A stretch of 64,000 nt of DNA from Francisella persica ATCC VR-331 (GCF_001653955.1 NZ_CP013022.1:434001-498000); one strand, 5' to 3'; positions 30,406 to 41,238 are shown, numbered from the stretch's first letter. Notes: generated from the letters alone by a model not told the origin. Numbers and translations are program-made.

Positions 30406-30615
30406 GTGATTTTTTTATTAACTAAAGAAGATAAAAAACAGCTAAGTAAAAGAGTGCTTTTAACAAAAAAAAATATAAATAAATCTAAATCTCAAAAGTA
30501 AATATCTAAAGAAATAGGTATTAGTATTTATACGGTAACTAGATGTTCTAATGTTTAAAAGATTGCTATGCAAGAGTGAAAGAAATATTTAGTGAAAATA
30601 TTAAAAAATAGGTGA
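30406..30615 (+). pseudogene. trpR: Trp repressor remnant
   Basis: A single frame with only three internal stops reads FLLTKEDKKQLSKRVLLTKK, then ISKEIGISIYTVTRCSNV and KYLVKILKNR. It follows TrpR (LTPDEREALGTRV, then the helix-turn-helix [24 protein letters not shown]). TrpR represses trp genes with tryptophan as corepressor. The remnant lies 700 bp upstream of dead trpCF, so regulator and target decayed together. The N-terminus is not visible. Confidence 0.7.
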
Positions 30616-30924
30616 ATAAATATAAGTAAAAAATCCAGAAAATTTTTGACTCACATATTGTATAGAGTCAGAATTAGACTGATGATGATTTGAAGTATAC
30701 AGTTGCGTAATATGAGAAAAGATTAGATGAAAAAATTATGTCTTGTTTTAGAAAACTCATAATATTTACATTATAATAACTATTTGTTTTATGATAAAAT
30801 TTAGTATTTTATTCTGATACTAGAAAACTATTTGTAATTCATCTATATTTATATTATAGCTGAAAATTTTCAGGGTACGGATATTAACTGTGAAAAACTA
30901 TATTTAAAATAAAAATAAAAAAAC

Positions 30925-31330
30925 ATGAAAGTAGTTGGTGTAGTAACAAAGGTTTCTAATGGTAGAGAAAATCTACTTGAGCAGACTTGGTAGCTATTCT
31001 TTAATAGAGAATTTTTAGAGTATATTAATGGTTAAAACTTATCTCAAGATGTAGTATTGGTTTACTATAATTATGTAATCATATAGTATCATATACTCTT
31101 TTGATAGGTTATGAAGTAAATGAGTCTGAGGTACCAACAGACTTAAATTCTATTGTAATTGAACTTAATCATGAAGTCTCTAGAGTAGATGGCGAGCTTC
31201 CTGATGTGATAATAGATAAATAGTAAGAAATTTGCGCAGATAACTCTAAAAAGAGAGCTTATAAAGTAGATTTTGATAGATATAATCTATATAGAATTAT
31301 CAAAACACAGAAACTTCAAAAAATATGTAA
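30925..31330 (+). pseudogene. GyrI-like / AraC effector-binding domain protein remnant
   Basis: MKVVGVVTKVSNGRENLLEQ begins a small-molecule-binding domain of the type fused to AraC regulators. Later pieces are LIGYEVNESEVPTDLNSIVI and HEVSRVDGELPDVIIDK (family ...GYEV....IP..L..i.i..g.YA.F...G.lp..i...W). These are followed by KRAYKVDFDRYNLY, the usual Asp-Tyr end. Stops and shifts separate the pieces. No DNA-binding domain is present. Confidence 0.65.
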
Positions 31331-31333
31331 AAA

Positions 31334-32646
31334 ATGGAAACTACATTAACAAGAATTGTTGAAGCAAAAATAAAGTGGCTTTTTGAAAAAAAGACTACTT
31401 TCACTATATATATATCAGAAATAAGTTATCAAAACAGATAGAAAATAGAGCAGTATTTATTTTAGAATATAAAAAAGAGTTAACCTTCTAAAGGATTTAA
31501 ATGAAATTGCAGCTGTGTACAAAAAAAACTATGCAAATGTAATATCTGTGCTCACAGGTGAAGAGTTTTTTTGGTTAGTTTGCAAATCTAGGATTGTTAG
31601 AAAGCAAGTTACATAATCTATACTTTGTAAAGATTTTATAGTATATAAATATCAAATAATATTTACGACATTATCAAGCTTATGCAGCGTTACTGATGCT
31701 TTCAGTACTTGATGGTAGTGAGTATAAAAAAATAGCAAAAGTTGCTAATAGTCTTGGTATGGGAATACTTACAGAGATTAGTAATGAAGAGAAACTTGAA
31801 AGATCGTATAAAATCTAAAAAGTAATTATAATAGTTGCAACCTTAGAGACCTATCCATAGATTTAAATACTACATGTCTTTTAGCTCAAAAAAAATACCT
31901 AAGTGATTTACTCTAATTTTAGAATCAGGCATTTACAAAAAAACAAGAAGTATGTGATCTTAGAAACTATGTAAGTGGTTTTCTTATTAGTAGTTATATT
32001 ATGGCTGAGCGTAATCTAGAATTTGCGGTTAGGAAGATATTTTATGGATTTAATAAAATTTGTGGTTTAACTTTTAAAAAAAAATATATAAAAAGCTTAT
32101 GATGCTGGAGCTATATATGGTGGATTTATTTTTGTTGAGAGATCTCATCACTATGTAGATTTTGTCATGGCAAAACAGATAAAAAAATTATATTAAATTA
32201 TGTAGGCGTATTTGTACATGCTAAGATAGAAAATGTAGCAGATACTTATCATGTACTAAAATTAAGTGCCGTGCAATTACATGGAAATGAAGATCAAGAG
32301 TATATAGATACTCTAAAATTAAAACTACATAGAAACTGTCAAATATGGAAAGCTTATGGAGTAGATAAAACTCTTCAAAATTTTTTTTGATAATGTGGAT
32401 TAATCATCTGTTAGATGCTCAAGTAGATGGTAAGGCTGGTGGTACTGGTAAAGCATTTGATTGGAATCTTATAAAAGATATAAAAAAAATATGATTCTTG
32501 CTGGTGGTCTTAATGCTAAAAATATAGCTTAAGCAATAGGTTTAAAATGTTAAGCTTATGATATTAATTTAGGTGTAGAATCTGAGCCATGTCAAAAAGA
32601 TCAAAATAAGTTAAATGAAGTTTTTGATGTAATTAGAAATTACTAA
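31334..32646 (+). pseudogene. trpC: Bifunctional indole-3-glycerol phosphate synthase / phosphoribosylanthranilate isomerase remnant
   Basis: This fusion (TrpC-TrpF) carries out two consecutive tryptophan-pathway steps. From ATG 31334: TLTRIVEAKIKWLFEKKTTF, IENRAVFILEYKKE with PSKGF (catalytic Lys region), YANVISVLTGEEFF, YQAYAALLMLSVLDGSEYKK and VANSLGMGILTEISNEEKLE. The TrpF half gives KICGLTF, YDAGAIYGGFIFVERSHH, YVGVFVHAKIENVAD, LSAVQLHGNEDQEYIDTL, DGKAGGTGKAFDWNLI and ILAGGLNAKNI, ending NEVFDVIRNY at TAA 32644-32646. The order is complete, with numerous shifts and stops. Confidence 0.94.
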
Positions 32647-33071
32647 GATTTTATTGATATTTTTTTAGTAGTGTTATCTTTTTCTTTTTTAGGAATATTT
32701 AAGCTTAATATACCATTATTATACTTAGCTTCTATCTTATCACTATCTATATTATCAGGTAGATTTATACTACGTTGAAACTCGCCATAATAACGTTCTT
32801 GTACATGGTGCTTTTTATCTTTGTGTAAGTGTTCGCGCTTTGCTTTTATATATAGTTTATTTTTATCTAGTTCTATATCTATATCTTTCTCTTCTACTCC
32901 TGCTAAATCTGCAGTGACATTATAAGAACCTTCATCTTCAATGATATCTAGATTTATATTTTCTAAATATCTTTCATCTTTATAATTTTTAGGGAAACTA
33001 AAAAAATTATCAAAAAGATCATTGATAGAATGTTTTAGTTCAAATGGATTATATCTAATTTCTTTACTCAT
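32643..33071 (-). CDS. Small heat-shock protein, Hsp20/alpha-crystallin family
   Basis: This is an ATP-independent holdase chaperone that binds unfolding proteins. The 142 residues have an N-terminal arm (NPFELKHSINDLFDNFFSFP), an alpha-crystallin domain (YNVTADLAGVEEKDIDIELD...NLPDNIDSDKIEAKYNNGIL) and the conserved GILSLNIPK. It has a good Shine-Dalgarno (AAGGAGAAC). Its stop overlaps the end of dead trpCF by 4 bp in convergent orientation. It is intact. Confidence 0.94.
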   Translation of the reverse strand: MSKEIRYNPFELKHSINDLFDNFFSFPKNYKDERYLENINLDIIEDEGSYNVTADLAGVEEKDIDIELDKNKLYIKAKREHLHKDKKHHVQERYYGEFQRSINLPDNIDSDKIEAKYNNGILSLNIPKKEKDNTTKKISIKS

Positions 33072-33110
33072 ATTTGTTCTCCTTCTGAATTATGTTCTCA
33101 CACCTTTCAA

Positions 33111-33143
33111 TTTGAATATGTGATCATATTTGAAAATTTCAAG
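33111..33143 (-). promoter_or_regulatory. Possible heat-shock (sigma-32) promoter of hsp20
   Basis: On the minus strand, CTTGAAA (33137-33143) matches the sigma-32 -35 box. A weaker CATAT-type -10 follows after about 14 bp, some 40 bp before the start codon. The same stretch holds a palindrome around TATGATCATA that could be an operator. The -10 match is poor. Confidence 0.35.
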
Positions 33144-33164
33144 CAATATGTTTTTAAAATTATT

Positions 33165-34622
33165 TCATACAAGTCTAGTTATAAACTTTTAACTATAGCA
33201 TAACATATTGTTACCAATCCTAAAAATCGAGAAAATAATAGATTAGTTTTAGATAGTGTTGATTTGAAACTATTATCGATTAAAATATATGATTCAGATC
33301 TATTAGAGTCAAATTTTAGTGTTGATAAAAATTAGCTGATTATCCATAATGCTCCTAATAACATTATTTTACAGAAAGTTATTTAGATTAATCCTTATGC
33401 TAATTTTTTAGAAGGTTTGTATAAATCTGGAGATGCGTTATGTACTCAATGTGAGGCTACATGATTTAATAAAGATTATATACTATTTAGATAGACATGA
33501 TGTTATGTCGTTTTATACTATCAAAATTATTGCTGACAAGCAAATACCATGTTATTCTCTCTCAAATGGAGATAAGATTGATTCAGGAGATATTTCTGAT
33601 TCACTGCATTTTGCAACGTGAAAAGATCCATTTAAACCTTGTTACTTATCTATGCTTGTAGCTGGTGATTTAGCAAATATAAAATATACCTATATTACAA
33701 AATCAAAACGTAAAGTTAATCTTAAGATTTATGCTTTTAAGAAAGATATAGATAAATGTCATTATGCTATGCAATCTGTTAAGGACTCAATGAAATGGGA
33801 TTAGCAAAGATTTAATCTCGAGTACAATCTTACATTTATGATTGTAACTGTGCCAGATTTAATGCTGATGCGATGGAAAATAATGGTCTAAATACCTTTA
33901 ATACCAAACATACTATGGCTGGTGATAAAATAGCAACTGATAAAGATTTTAAGTTGGTACAAAATGTCGTCGGTCATGAGTATTTTAATAACTGGACAGG
34001 CAATATAGTTACATGGAGACACTTGTTTCAATTAAGTCTAAAATAGGGATTAACCATATTTAGAGATCAAGAATTCACCTCTGATCTGAATTCAAGATAT
34101 GTAAAGCGTATTGATGATGTTCGCATAATCAGAAGTTTACAATTTACTGAAGATGCTAGTCCAATATTTCATCTTATCCGTCCTGATTCATATATCGATG
34201 AATAATTTCTATGCTGTTACTTATTTACTAATAAGGGCGCAGAAGTAATTAGAATGATTTATACTATATTAGGCGAAGATAGTTTCCAGAAAGGTATGAA
34301 ACTTTATATTTACGTGATAGTCAGGTAGTTACTTGCGAATACTATGGTAGATGCAAATAATTGTGATTTTAGCTTATTTAAAAGATAGTATAGCCAATCA
34401 GGTACACCAAATATTAAAGTTACGGAGAAATATAATACAGATAGTCAAATTTACAGCTTAACTTTGGAGAAAAACATACCGCCAACTACTGATCAACAAG
34501 TCAAACAAGTATTGACATATACCAGTTAAAATATTGAGCTTAATGAGCAAAAACAAACTTATACTTAATAAATATCTCAGCAAAACCAGTGGTTTCTTTA
34601 TTTAGGGATTTTTCTGCTTATT
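33165..34622 (+). pseudogene. pepN: Aminopeptidase N remnant, 3' end deleted
   Basis: PepN is a cytoplasmic M1 zinc aminopeptidase. Pieces include NRLVLDSVDLKLLSIKIYDS, NPYANFLEGLYKSGDALCTQ (family NTALEGLYxSGxxFCTQCE) and ARFNADAMENNGLNTFNTK, the GAMEN exopeptidase motif now reading DAMEN. Further on are VQNVVGHEYFNNWTGNIVTW (zinc site HExxH, now HEYFN), [20 protein letters not shown] and AEVIRMIYTILGEDSFQKGM. It ends at KPVVSLFRDFSAY, where the next codons belong to a transporter. The last roughly 280 residues of PepN are missing. The gene is non-functional. Confidence 0.94.
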
Positions 34623-35410
34623 CATTAATTGGTGTATTTGGTGTTAACTTTTCTCAATATTATCATAAAAATGGTTTAGGTTATGCTTTTATGGGTTGTG
34701 TAGTTTTTAATTTAGCCAATAATATTACTTGTGGCAGCTATCGATATTGCTGGTATGTCTGTAGCATTTCCTTTAGCTATTGGTTTAGCCTTAGTTATAG
34801 AGGTGTAATAACAAATTATATAGAAACACCTTTAGGTTAGCCTATAGAGTTATTTTTAGGAGTTTTAAGTGTACTTTTGCAGCAATTATTATCTATATGG
34901 TTATATATAAGCGTATTTCTGATAACAAATCAATTATTTCAGGTATTTTAACGGGCTTTTTCTATCCTTTAGTTATTTAAAGTCTATATCAAGTGATTTT
35001 GTGGTTCCTCAATCTGGTTTGATGACACCATATACAGCTAGTTTTATATTTGCGTTAAGGATTTTATATCAAACTTTATAATCAATGGCTGGATGATTAA
35101 ATTTCCTATTTTAAGAAAAAACTTAAATTTAAAGGATATTTTTCACAATGAACTCCAGTTACACACTATAGTTATCTTAGATGTTGTTTTATCTGTAGAA
35201 TTGGTTGTTTGAACTTTATAGCATTCCAGTATTGCTAGACTTTCTATTTCTTATGGTTTATGACAAGTAGCAATAATAGCAGCTTTTTGGAGAGTGTTTA
35301 TTTCGAAAGAATTTGCTAAAGCTCCAAAAGTCACAAATAAAATTATATTATTAATTTTTATAACTTATATTTTAGGTTTAACTTTGATTGTTTTTGCAAG
35401 AAATATTTAA
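34623..35410 (+). pseudogene. GRP-type sugar transporter remnant (GlcU/RhaT-like)
   Basis: Hydrophobic segments run AFMGCVVFNLANNI, VAAIDIAGMSVAFPLAIGLA, PIELFLGVLSVLLQQL, ending SDFVVPQSGLMTPYTASF and, after ELQLHTIVIL and SIARLSISYGL, AAFWRVFISKEFAKAPK with ILGLTLIVFARNI. This order is that of ten-helix glucose/ribose porters. The N-terminal helices are missing because the reading frame is fused to the truncated pepN. Stops and shifts follow. Confidence 0.75.
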
Positions 35411-35482
35411 AAATAATTTTATATATTATAGTTTTACCAATCTTTAAAATTAAAGTATTTTCTTGACCATAATAATTACTGA

Positions 35483-35960
35483 TTATATAGAGGCCTGTTT
35501 AAATCTCTTTGGTAGTTCAAAAAAACTCTGGCGTAAGTCTAATAGTTCCAATGCATGCCTATAGTTTTCTTAGCTTTAATATCTATGGATATTTTTATTA
35601 GCTTCCTTTGGCGTAGCATGGATAGAACGCATAAAATCACGGTTCATAGGCACTTATTCATATAGCTATGTCAAGCTTGTTATTTTTTATCAATTTCTTT
35701 GAATATTTCACCTTTTATTTTCATCCTTGATTGCGAAGCTAGCCCACAGAGTTTTATTTCTATCAAATAAACTATGATCTGAGAAATGCACATAAGGTAA
35801 GCAAGTAATACTAGTATAAGCTAGAGTAATTTGTTGCAAACTGTTTTTCTTTTTTGAATATGGGTTAATAAAACAAATTTCAAAAAATCTTTCTTAGCTC
35901 AGAAGTGAAGGGCTACCTTGAGGATTAGAAAATTTATTTTTATAAGTTATATACTGATTT
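35483..35960 (-). pseudogene. Metallo-beta-lactamase-fold hydrolase remnant (NAPE-PLD-like)
   Basis: Minus-strand pieces are SLQQITLAYTSITCLPYVHF, SDHSLFDRNKTLWASFAIK (family H..R..fDRN..LWgsw.i), VPMNRDFMRSIHATPKEANK (family GAYEPR.FM...H..P.EA) and ALELLDLRQSFFELPKRFKQ. The zinc ligands HxHxDH and GD are not seen, and the 5' half is largely gone. Shifts are frequent. The identification rests on the C-terminal half. Confidence 0.65.
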
Positions 35961-36497
35961 TAAAAGTATGTTTGACTTATGCAGATACTCAGATGAATCT
36001 TTAGAGGAGTAAAAGAAGATAATATTGCAGATGGTATGTTTCTTTTTATGGTGTTTAGATTGGTGATGTTTAAAGTTTGAAGTAGCTAATGATTCTATTT
36101 AATATATTGGCTATGAAAAATAGTTAAAAGTAATACAACATGACTGTTTTATTTATTATTTATAGGGGTTTTATTTCTTATATTTTTGACTATTTTTTTA
36201 TAAACATATATCCCATTAGGAGGACCATAGCTAAAACCTATTCTACAGATGAAAATTATGATCTAAACCCTAATAAAAAAAGTTGGTGAATCAAAATAAA
36301 AATATCAAAAAAGATTGATAAAATTAAATCTTAATCCAAAGTTATTAATAACATTTAAAAGCTTTTGTAGAATATTTTTGATTGTACTTTTTTTACTTAT
36401 TATTTTCGGTATATTTTTATTTTTTAAGCTGTAATTTATAGAGTCATTTTATATATCTGTTATAATTTTCCTATCTTAAGTTTTAGAAGATATTTTC
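35961..36497. other. Gap with no recognisable gene
   Basis: Only AT-rich sequence is seen, with a weak plus-strand hydrophobic fragment near 36340-36430 (KSFCRIFLIVLFLLIIFGIF). That fragment may be part of an unrecognised dead membrane-protein gene. The ettA promoter should lie in the last 100 bp. Confidence 0.5.
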
Positions 36498-38177
36498 ATG
36501 GCTGAAAAATATATATATTCAATGCACAGGGTTGGCAAAGTTGTGCCGCCTAATAAATATATACTTAAAGATATTTCATTATCTTTTTTCGATGGTGCAA
36601 AAATTGGTGTACTAGGTCTTAATGGCTCTGGTAAGTCAACATTTCTTAAAATTATGGCAGGTCTTGATACAGAGATTGTTGGTGAGGCAGCGCCACGCAA
36701 AGGTGTAAAGATAGGCTATTTACCACAAGAACCAAAACTTGATCCAACTAAAGATGTGCGTGGTAATGTTGAAGAAGTCCTTGTGCACTTACAAGATATG
36801 CTTACTAGATTTGATGAAATCAGTATCAAATTCTGTGAGCCGATATCTGATGATGAAATGGCTAAACTTCTTGAAGAGCAAGGTGATCTACAAAATGCAA
36901 TAGATTCTGCTGGAGCTTGGGAAATAGAGCGTAAACTAGAAGTTGCTGCAGAAGCTTTACGCTTACCACCTTGGAATGCTGATGTTACTAAATTATCAGG
37001 TGGTGAAGCTCGTCGTGTTGCATTATGTAAATTGTTATTATCTGCTCCAGATATTTTATTACTAGATGAGCCTACTAATCATTTAGATGCAGAGTCTGTG
37101 GCATGGTTAGAGAAGTTCTTAGCAGAATACAAAGGTACTGTTGTAGCTGTTACGCATGATAGATATTTCTTAGATAATGTTGCTGAATGGATTCTTGAGC
37201 TTGATAGAGGCGAAGGTATACCATTTAAAGGTAATTATACACAATGGCTAGAGCAAAAAGAAAAACGTTTAGAGATGGAAGAAAAGCGTGAAACTGCTCA
37301 CCAAAAAGCCCTAAAAGAAGAGTTAGAATGGGTGCGTCAAAATGCTAAGGGTCGTCAAGTTAAATCAAAAGCAAGACTTGCTAAGTTTGATGAGTTAAGT
37401 TCACAAGAGTTCCAAAAGCGTAATGAAACACAAGAATTATATATTCCACCAGGAGAAAGACTGGGTAGGAATGTAATTAAGGTTAAAGATATCGTTAAAT
37501 CATTTGATGATAAGATACTTATCAATCATCTAAATATCGATATTCCAGCTGGATCTATCGTTGGTATAATTGGTGCTAACGGAGCTGGTAAGTCAACATT
37601 TTTCAAAATGATTACAGGACAAGAAACTCCTGATAGTGGTGAGATCGAGCTTGGTGAAACAGTGCATCTAGCTTATGTAGATCAATCACGCGATGCTCTA
37701 GATGATAACAAAACCGTGTGGGAAGAAATTGCTGATGGTTTAGATATGATCACAGTTGGTAAATACACTATCCCATCACGCCAATATGTCAGTAGATTTA
37801 ACTTTAAAGGAACTAGTCAGCAGAAATATATTTCTCAGCTATCAGGTGGTGAGAGAAATCGTGTGCATCTTGCTAAGTTACTTAGAAGTGGTGGTAATGT
37901 TATCTTACTAGATGAGCCAACAAACGATCTTGATGTAGAGACTTTAAGAGCACTAGAAGAAGCTATATTAGCCTTCCCTGGTTGTATTATGGTTATCTCG
38001 CATGATAGATGGTTTCTAAACCGTGTTGCGACTCACATGCTTGCTTTTGAGGGTAATAGTGAAGTAGTTTGGTTTGAGGGTAACTACGATGCTTATATCG
38101 AAGATAAAAAACGCCGTCTTGGTGATAAGTATGATGCTATTACTAATATTAAGTATAAGAGAATATCTGTAAATTAG
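36498..38177 (+). CDS. ettA: Energy-dependent translational throttle protein EttA (ABC-F ATPase)
   Basis: EttA binds the ribosomal E site and gates the first peptide bond according to the ATP/ADP ratio. The 559 residues hold two ABC domains: Walker A GLNGSGKST (about 39) with LSGGEARR and LLDEPTNHLDAES, and Walker A GANGAGKST (about 357) with LSGGERNR and LLDEPTNDLDVET. A charged linker lies between (EKRLEMEEKRETAHQKALKE). The N-terminal YIYSMHRVGKVVPP is characteristic of EttA rather than other ABC-F members. It is intact, alone among dead genes, and essential-looking. Confidence 0.96.
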   Translation: MAEKYIYSMHRVGKVVPPNKYILKDISLSFFDGAKIGVLGLNGSGKSTFLKIMAGLDTEIVGEAAPRKGVKIGYLPQEPKLDPTKDVRGNVEEVLVHLQDMLTRFDEISIKFCEPISDDEMAKLLEEQGDLQNAIDSAGAWEIERKLEVAAEALRLPPWNADVTKLSGGEARRVALCKLLLSAPDILLLDEPTNHLDAESVAWLEKFLAEYKGTVVAVTHDRYFLDNVAEWILELDRGEGIPFKGNYTQWLEQKEKRLEMEEKRETAHQKALKEELEWVRQNAKGRQVKSKARLAKFDELSSQEFQKRNETQELYIPPGERLGRNVIKVKDIVKSFDDKILINHLNIDIPAGSIVGIIGANGAGKSTFFKMITGQETPDSGEIELGETVHLAYVDQSRDALDDNKTVWEEIADGLDMITVGKYTIPSRQYVSRFNFKGTSQQKYISQLSGGERNRVHLAKLLRSGGNVILLDEPTNDLDVETLRALEEAILAFPGCIMVISHDRWFLNRVATHMLAFEGNSEVVWFEGNYDAYIEDKKRRLGDKYDAITNIKYKRISVN

Positions 38178-38180
38178 TTT

Positions 38181-38565
38181 CTAATTTGTTTCATTATTTA
38201 TTTCAATCATATTAAAACTAATATCATATAAAAAATATTGTTTCGCATTTGTTTCTTTACTAAATTCTTCACTTATTATTCCAGTATCTAAGACTTTAAA
38301 TTTGTTAAATATTAGAATAATATTTATCATTTAGAGCTATTGCTAGGTGTATTTGAGCTGTTTTATTTATTGGATTATAAGATCCAGTCATTGTTTCTGA
38401 AAGTATTAAGTGAAGGCAAAAATCTTCAACTTTATACCATATTTGGATTTGAAGTTTGGTCTATATATTTTCTTAAAATCAAGAATATTTGTATAAAAAT
38501 TTTCTGAAACTTCTAGATCTCTTATGTTAAAGCAATATGATTAAGCTTAAGTTTTAGGATAAAAT
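38181..38565 (-). pseudogene. VOC/glyoxalase-superfamily protein remnant
   Basis: Minus-strand pieces are LNHIALNIRDLEVSENFYTN (typical VOC start, first beta-alpha with the metal His), FCLHLILSETMTGSY, AQIHLAIALNDK and KQYFLYDISFNMIEINNETN, ending at TAG 38181-38183. At least four frame breaks occur. The substrate is unknown. Confidence 0.7.
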
Positions 38566-38924
38566 ATTTTTAAAACATATATACTAAAATCTACAATTTA
38601 GTTATGTTTTACTGCAAAAGCAATAGATTAGTTATAGTTTTATCAATCATAATACTTATAACTTTTCAATTACATCAGAAATTATTTCATCTTTTAAAAT
38701 TTGCTTCACTATTTTTAAAATACCCAGATTTGATATATTAGTTGATAATAATTAGAAATAAAACCACTAAGAATATTTTTATGAAAATATTTTTCTACTC
38801 CACAAAAAAAGTATGACAAAGAGTACTTTTCTAAACTTAACTCTAATCATCGACTAACTTTTATTGTGTTTAAATCGTAAGATACATAAGACTTATAATA
38901 GAGTCAAAGGAAGTAATTTTAATA
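38566..38924. other. Gap with no recognisable gene
   Basis: The sequence is AT-rich. A minus-strand fragment near 38640-38720 (IVKQILKDEIISDVIEKL) could be the tail of a dead gene. Nothing else is supportable. Confidence 0.45.
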
Positions 38925-39476
38925 TATAGGTGTTAGAAGGTTTTGATATTCATCAAAACCTATAGAAATAATAGGTTTTGGTAATATTGATAAAGCTTTT
39001 AGTCAAATTATGTCTGGATTTGGTAAAAAATTTTAGTTTATGATCCTTTTATAAACAAAAGTGATATACATGTATATGTTAAGTTAGTAGATTTTTATAC
39101 TATATAAGCTTACATTACCATTTCAAATGATGATACTAAATATATGACCAAAAAGCTCTTTGTTTAATAAAATCATTCTGCTTTCGTAATTAATACAAGT
39201 CGTGTGTAGCATTAATTGATACTAAAGCTATTATAGAAGCTCTTAAATATAAATCTATAGCTGGTTTAGCTATAGATGTCTATGAGTATGAAAAAGATAT
39301 TTTCTTTAGAGACATATACGTAGAAATTTTGGCTAATGATATTATTTAAAAGACTTATCACATTTCCGAATATTTTAGTAACTGCTCATCAAGCTTTTTA
39401 AACTAAAGAAGCTTTGGAGGGGATTGCAAATACAACATTAAATAATGCTTCTTTAATGGAGGGATTAAATCATTAA
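38925..39476 (+). pseudogene. ldhA: D-lactate dehydrogenase remnant, 5' truncated
   Basis: The readable frame pieces are LEGFDIHQKP, IIGFGNIDKAFSQIMSGFG (NAD-binding Rossmann motif), VYDPFINKS, INTSRV-ALIDTKAIIEALK, YKSIAGLAIDVYEYEKDIFF (family GLDVYE) and RLITFPNILVTAHQAF (catalytic His region). It ends TTLNNASLMEGLNH at TAA 39474-39476. About the first 140 residues are missing. LdhA reduces pyruvate to D-lactate in fermentation. It is dead and abuts the 3' end of the convergent hydrogenase remnant. Confidence 0.85.
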
Positions 39477-40489
39477 TCTTGATATGGTCAATCTAAATAC
39501 CACGAGAAGCTTCTACTACATCCCACATTAGGCTGCTTTGATTGTGTAATATACATGTGGAGTATCTGTGTAAGGATAGTTTTAAAATACTTGTAAGCTC
39601 TTTCGATGGTCAAATATAATTCTATATCTAATTGGCCATTTAACTCCAGTAGCATTAGCCATTTCTTGGATATGTTTTTGTAGCTTTCAAAGTTTAGGTT
39701 GATACTAGGAAAGGGACCTAAAAGTACTCTGAAATGATCATTATACTCACTAATATGGAATTGCTTCCCATTACTAATAATTACATCATCACCTAGGGTA
39801 TTAAGTATGGTGAGATAAGCCTACCATATTAAATGGAATAGTTTTGTATAAAGGAATGATAATGTATATATTCATTCAATTACATCTTTAGCTTCAATTA
39901 GAGCATCTTTAAGTTTAGAAATTAAAGTATGAAATTTTAACCAAAGGAGCTTTGTAAAAACCAATTTTCATACCATTAGGATGGAAAGATTTACCACCTA
40001 AAAGTTTAAGGATATCATTATCTAAGTGCTGTAACTTAACACACTTCTAACAACTTCTTTAGGCTAATATTTTGCCATATAAATAGCTGATTTATAGACT
40101 AAGAAGTCGGGAGCTGCTAACAAGTGTATATGTAAATAGTTGCGATTCAATCCACTTACCTAAAACATCAATAGAAGCATATCCTCAATCCATTGAGTTC
40201 TAGTGATACCAAAAGCACTTTCATAATCTCTTGAGAAGCCTGCTTGGTATGATGCAAGAGGACAAATACCACAAATATGTGCTACAGAATCAATAATTGC
40301 GTTTGGTTCTCTGCCTTCGAGAAATTTTTCAAAATATCGTGGCGGTTTCGTGGTGGTTCATAGATTCTTAGTTCACACTTACATATTTTGCTATCTTTAA
40401 TTCTTAAATCTAAAGCACCTTCGCCTTCAACACGAGCTAAAATAGGTACTTCAACAATTGTTTTCTACTTATAATTTATACACTAGCAT
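39477..40489 (-). pseudogene. [NiFe]-hydrogenase large subunit remnant
   Basis: From about 40470 leftwards it reads VEVPILARVEGEGALDLRIK, LRIYEPPR, YFEKFLEGREPNAIIDSVAH and ICGICPLASYQAGFSRDYES. The proximal nickel-ligand motif CxxC lies in ICGIC. It continues with ITRTQWIEDMLLLDVLGKWI and, near the end, DVVEASRGI...DHIKIND (family EAPRG..HW...DG). The second nickel motif (DPCxxC) is missing because the gene is cut off at 39477. The ARVEGEG and EPPR motifs resemble soluble group 3 (sulfhydrogenase-type) enzymes. It has many stops and shifts. Confidence 0.82.
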
Positions 40490-40500
40490 TTTTAAAATAC

Positions 40501-40830
40501 TTAATCTTGACTACTGATGAATCTATATTTATCTTGGATTTGTTTGGCTGATAAGCCAAGCTCTTTTAGTTTGTTTGTCATAGTATCTAGATTTGCATAT
40601 TTAAATGTGCCAAAACAACCATAGCAACTATGACCAAGTTTTGGACAAATTATACCACAGCCATTAGCTGTTACAGGACCTAAGCATGTTTCATCTTTGG
40701 CAACAATTACTCAAGTAACACCTGCATGCTTACAGGTTGTACAAACTGGATCTACAACTTTTTCTGGATATACACCAAAGAGTAGCTGGCAAATAGCTTT
40801 AAATTATTTGCTCTGTAGTTATTAGGCAGT
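40501..40830 (-). pseudogene. [NiFe]-hydrogenase small/delta subunit remnant
   Basis: Pieces include DPVCTTCKHAG, ETCLGPVTANGCGIICPKLG and HSCYGCFGTF. This is the Cys pattern (CLGPVT..GC...CP......CYGC) of the iron-sulphur small subunit of F420-non-reducing/group 3 hydrogenases. The C-terminus SAKQIQDKYRFISSQD ends at TAA 40501-40503, 12 bp before the large subunit start. The N-terminal part (first cluster ligands) is missing, so it is 5' deleted and joins directly onto truncated hypD. Confidence 0.72.
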
Positions 40831-41238
40831 TAGAGATGTCAAAATATTAAAAAGTTATCTAACTTTTTAGCTATAGTAAACTTATCTTGATATGATTGAG
40901 GCACACGAATCATATCTGCATAATTACTACAGAAGATAACATCTTATTGAGATGCTAAAAATATTGCTTGATCAAACTTAGGATACAAACATGAAACCTG
41001 GTCCATCTGATATTTTTTGACAAAAGGCTAGGAATACCATAGTGATGTAAAGCGTGTGTATGCCACACCACAGAATTCACAAAATTGTATTGTTTACTAA
41101 GGCAAGCTTCTTTAGCGATTTATTGTAAAAGACTTTTTGCAATTTTCTGGGCTATAAATTCTTGCATGTAATCCATAGCATCACTTATCAATTACATTAT
41201 ATCATTTCTTTGATATCTTTGAGAGTATGTTTAGTCAT
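40831..41238 (-). pseudogene. hypD: Hydrogenase maturation factor HypD remnant
   Basis: ATG at 41238 begins MTKHTLKDIKEMI. Later pieces are WHTHALHHYGIPSLLSKNI (family CGGHT...xxGixxLLPxnI), VSCLYPKFDQAIFLASQ and DVIFCSNYADMIRVPQSYQD (family I.TFGDMxRVPGS). HypD helps deliver Fe(CN)2CO for the NiFe site. After about 130 codons it stops, and small-subunit sequence follows, so the C-terminal two thirds are deleted. The CxGP and later Cys motifs are lost. Confidence 0.78.

Noticed and set aside
33433-33621. Open frame of 62 codons
   Set aside because: It lies in the pepN remnant in a different frame from the PepN motifs.
34589-34840. Open frame of 83 codons considered as a new membrane protein
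   Set aside because: It is a deletion fusion of pepN and a transporter remnant, and the frame is lost soon after.
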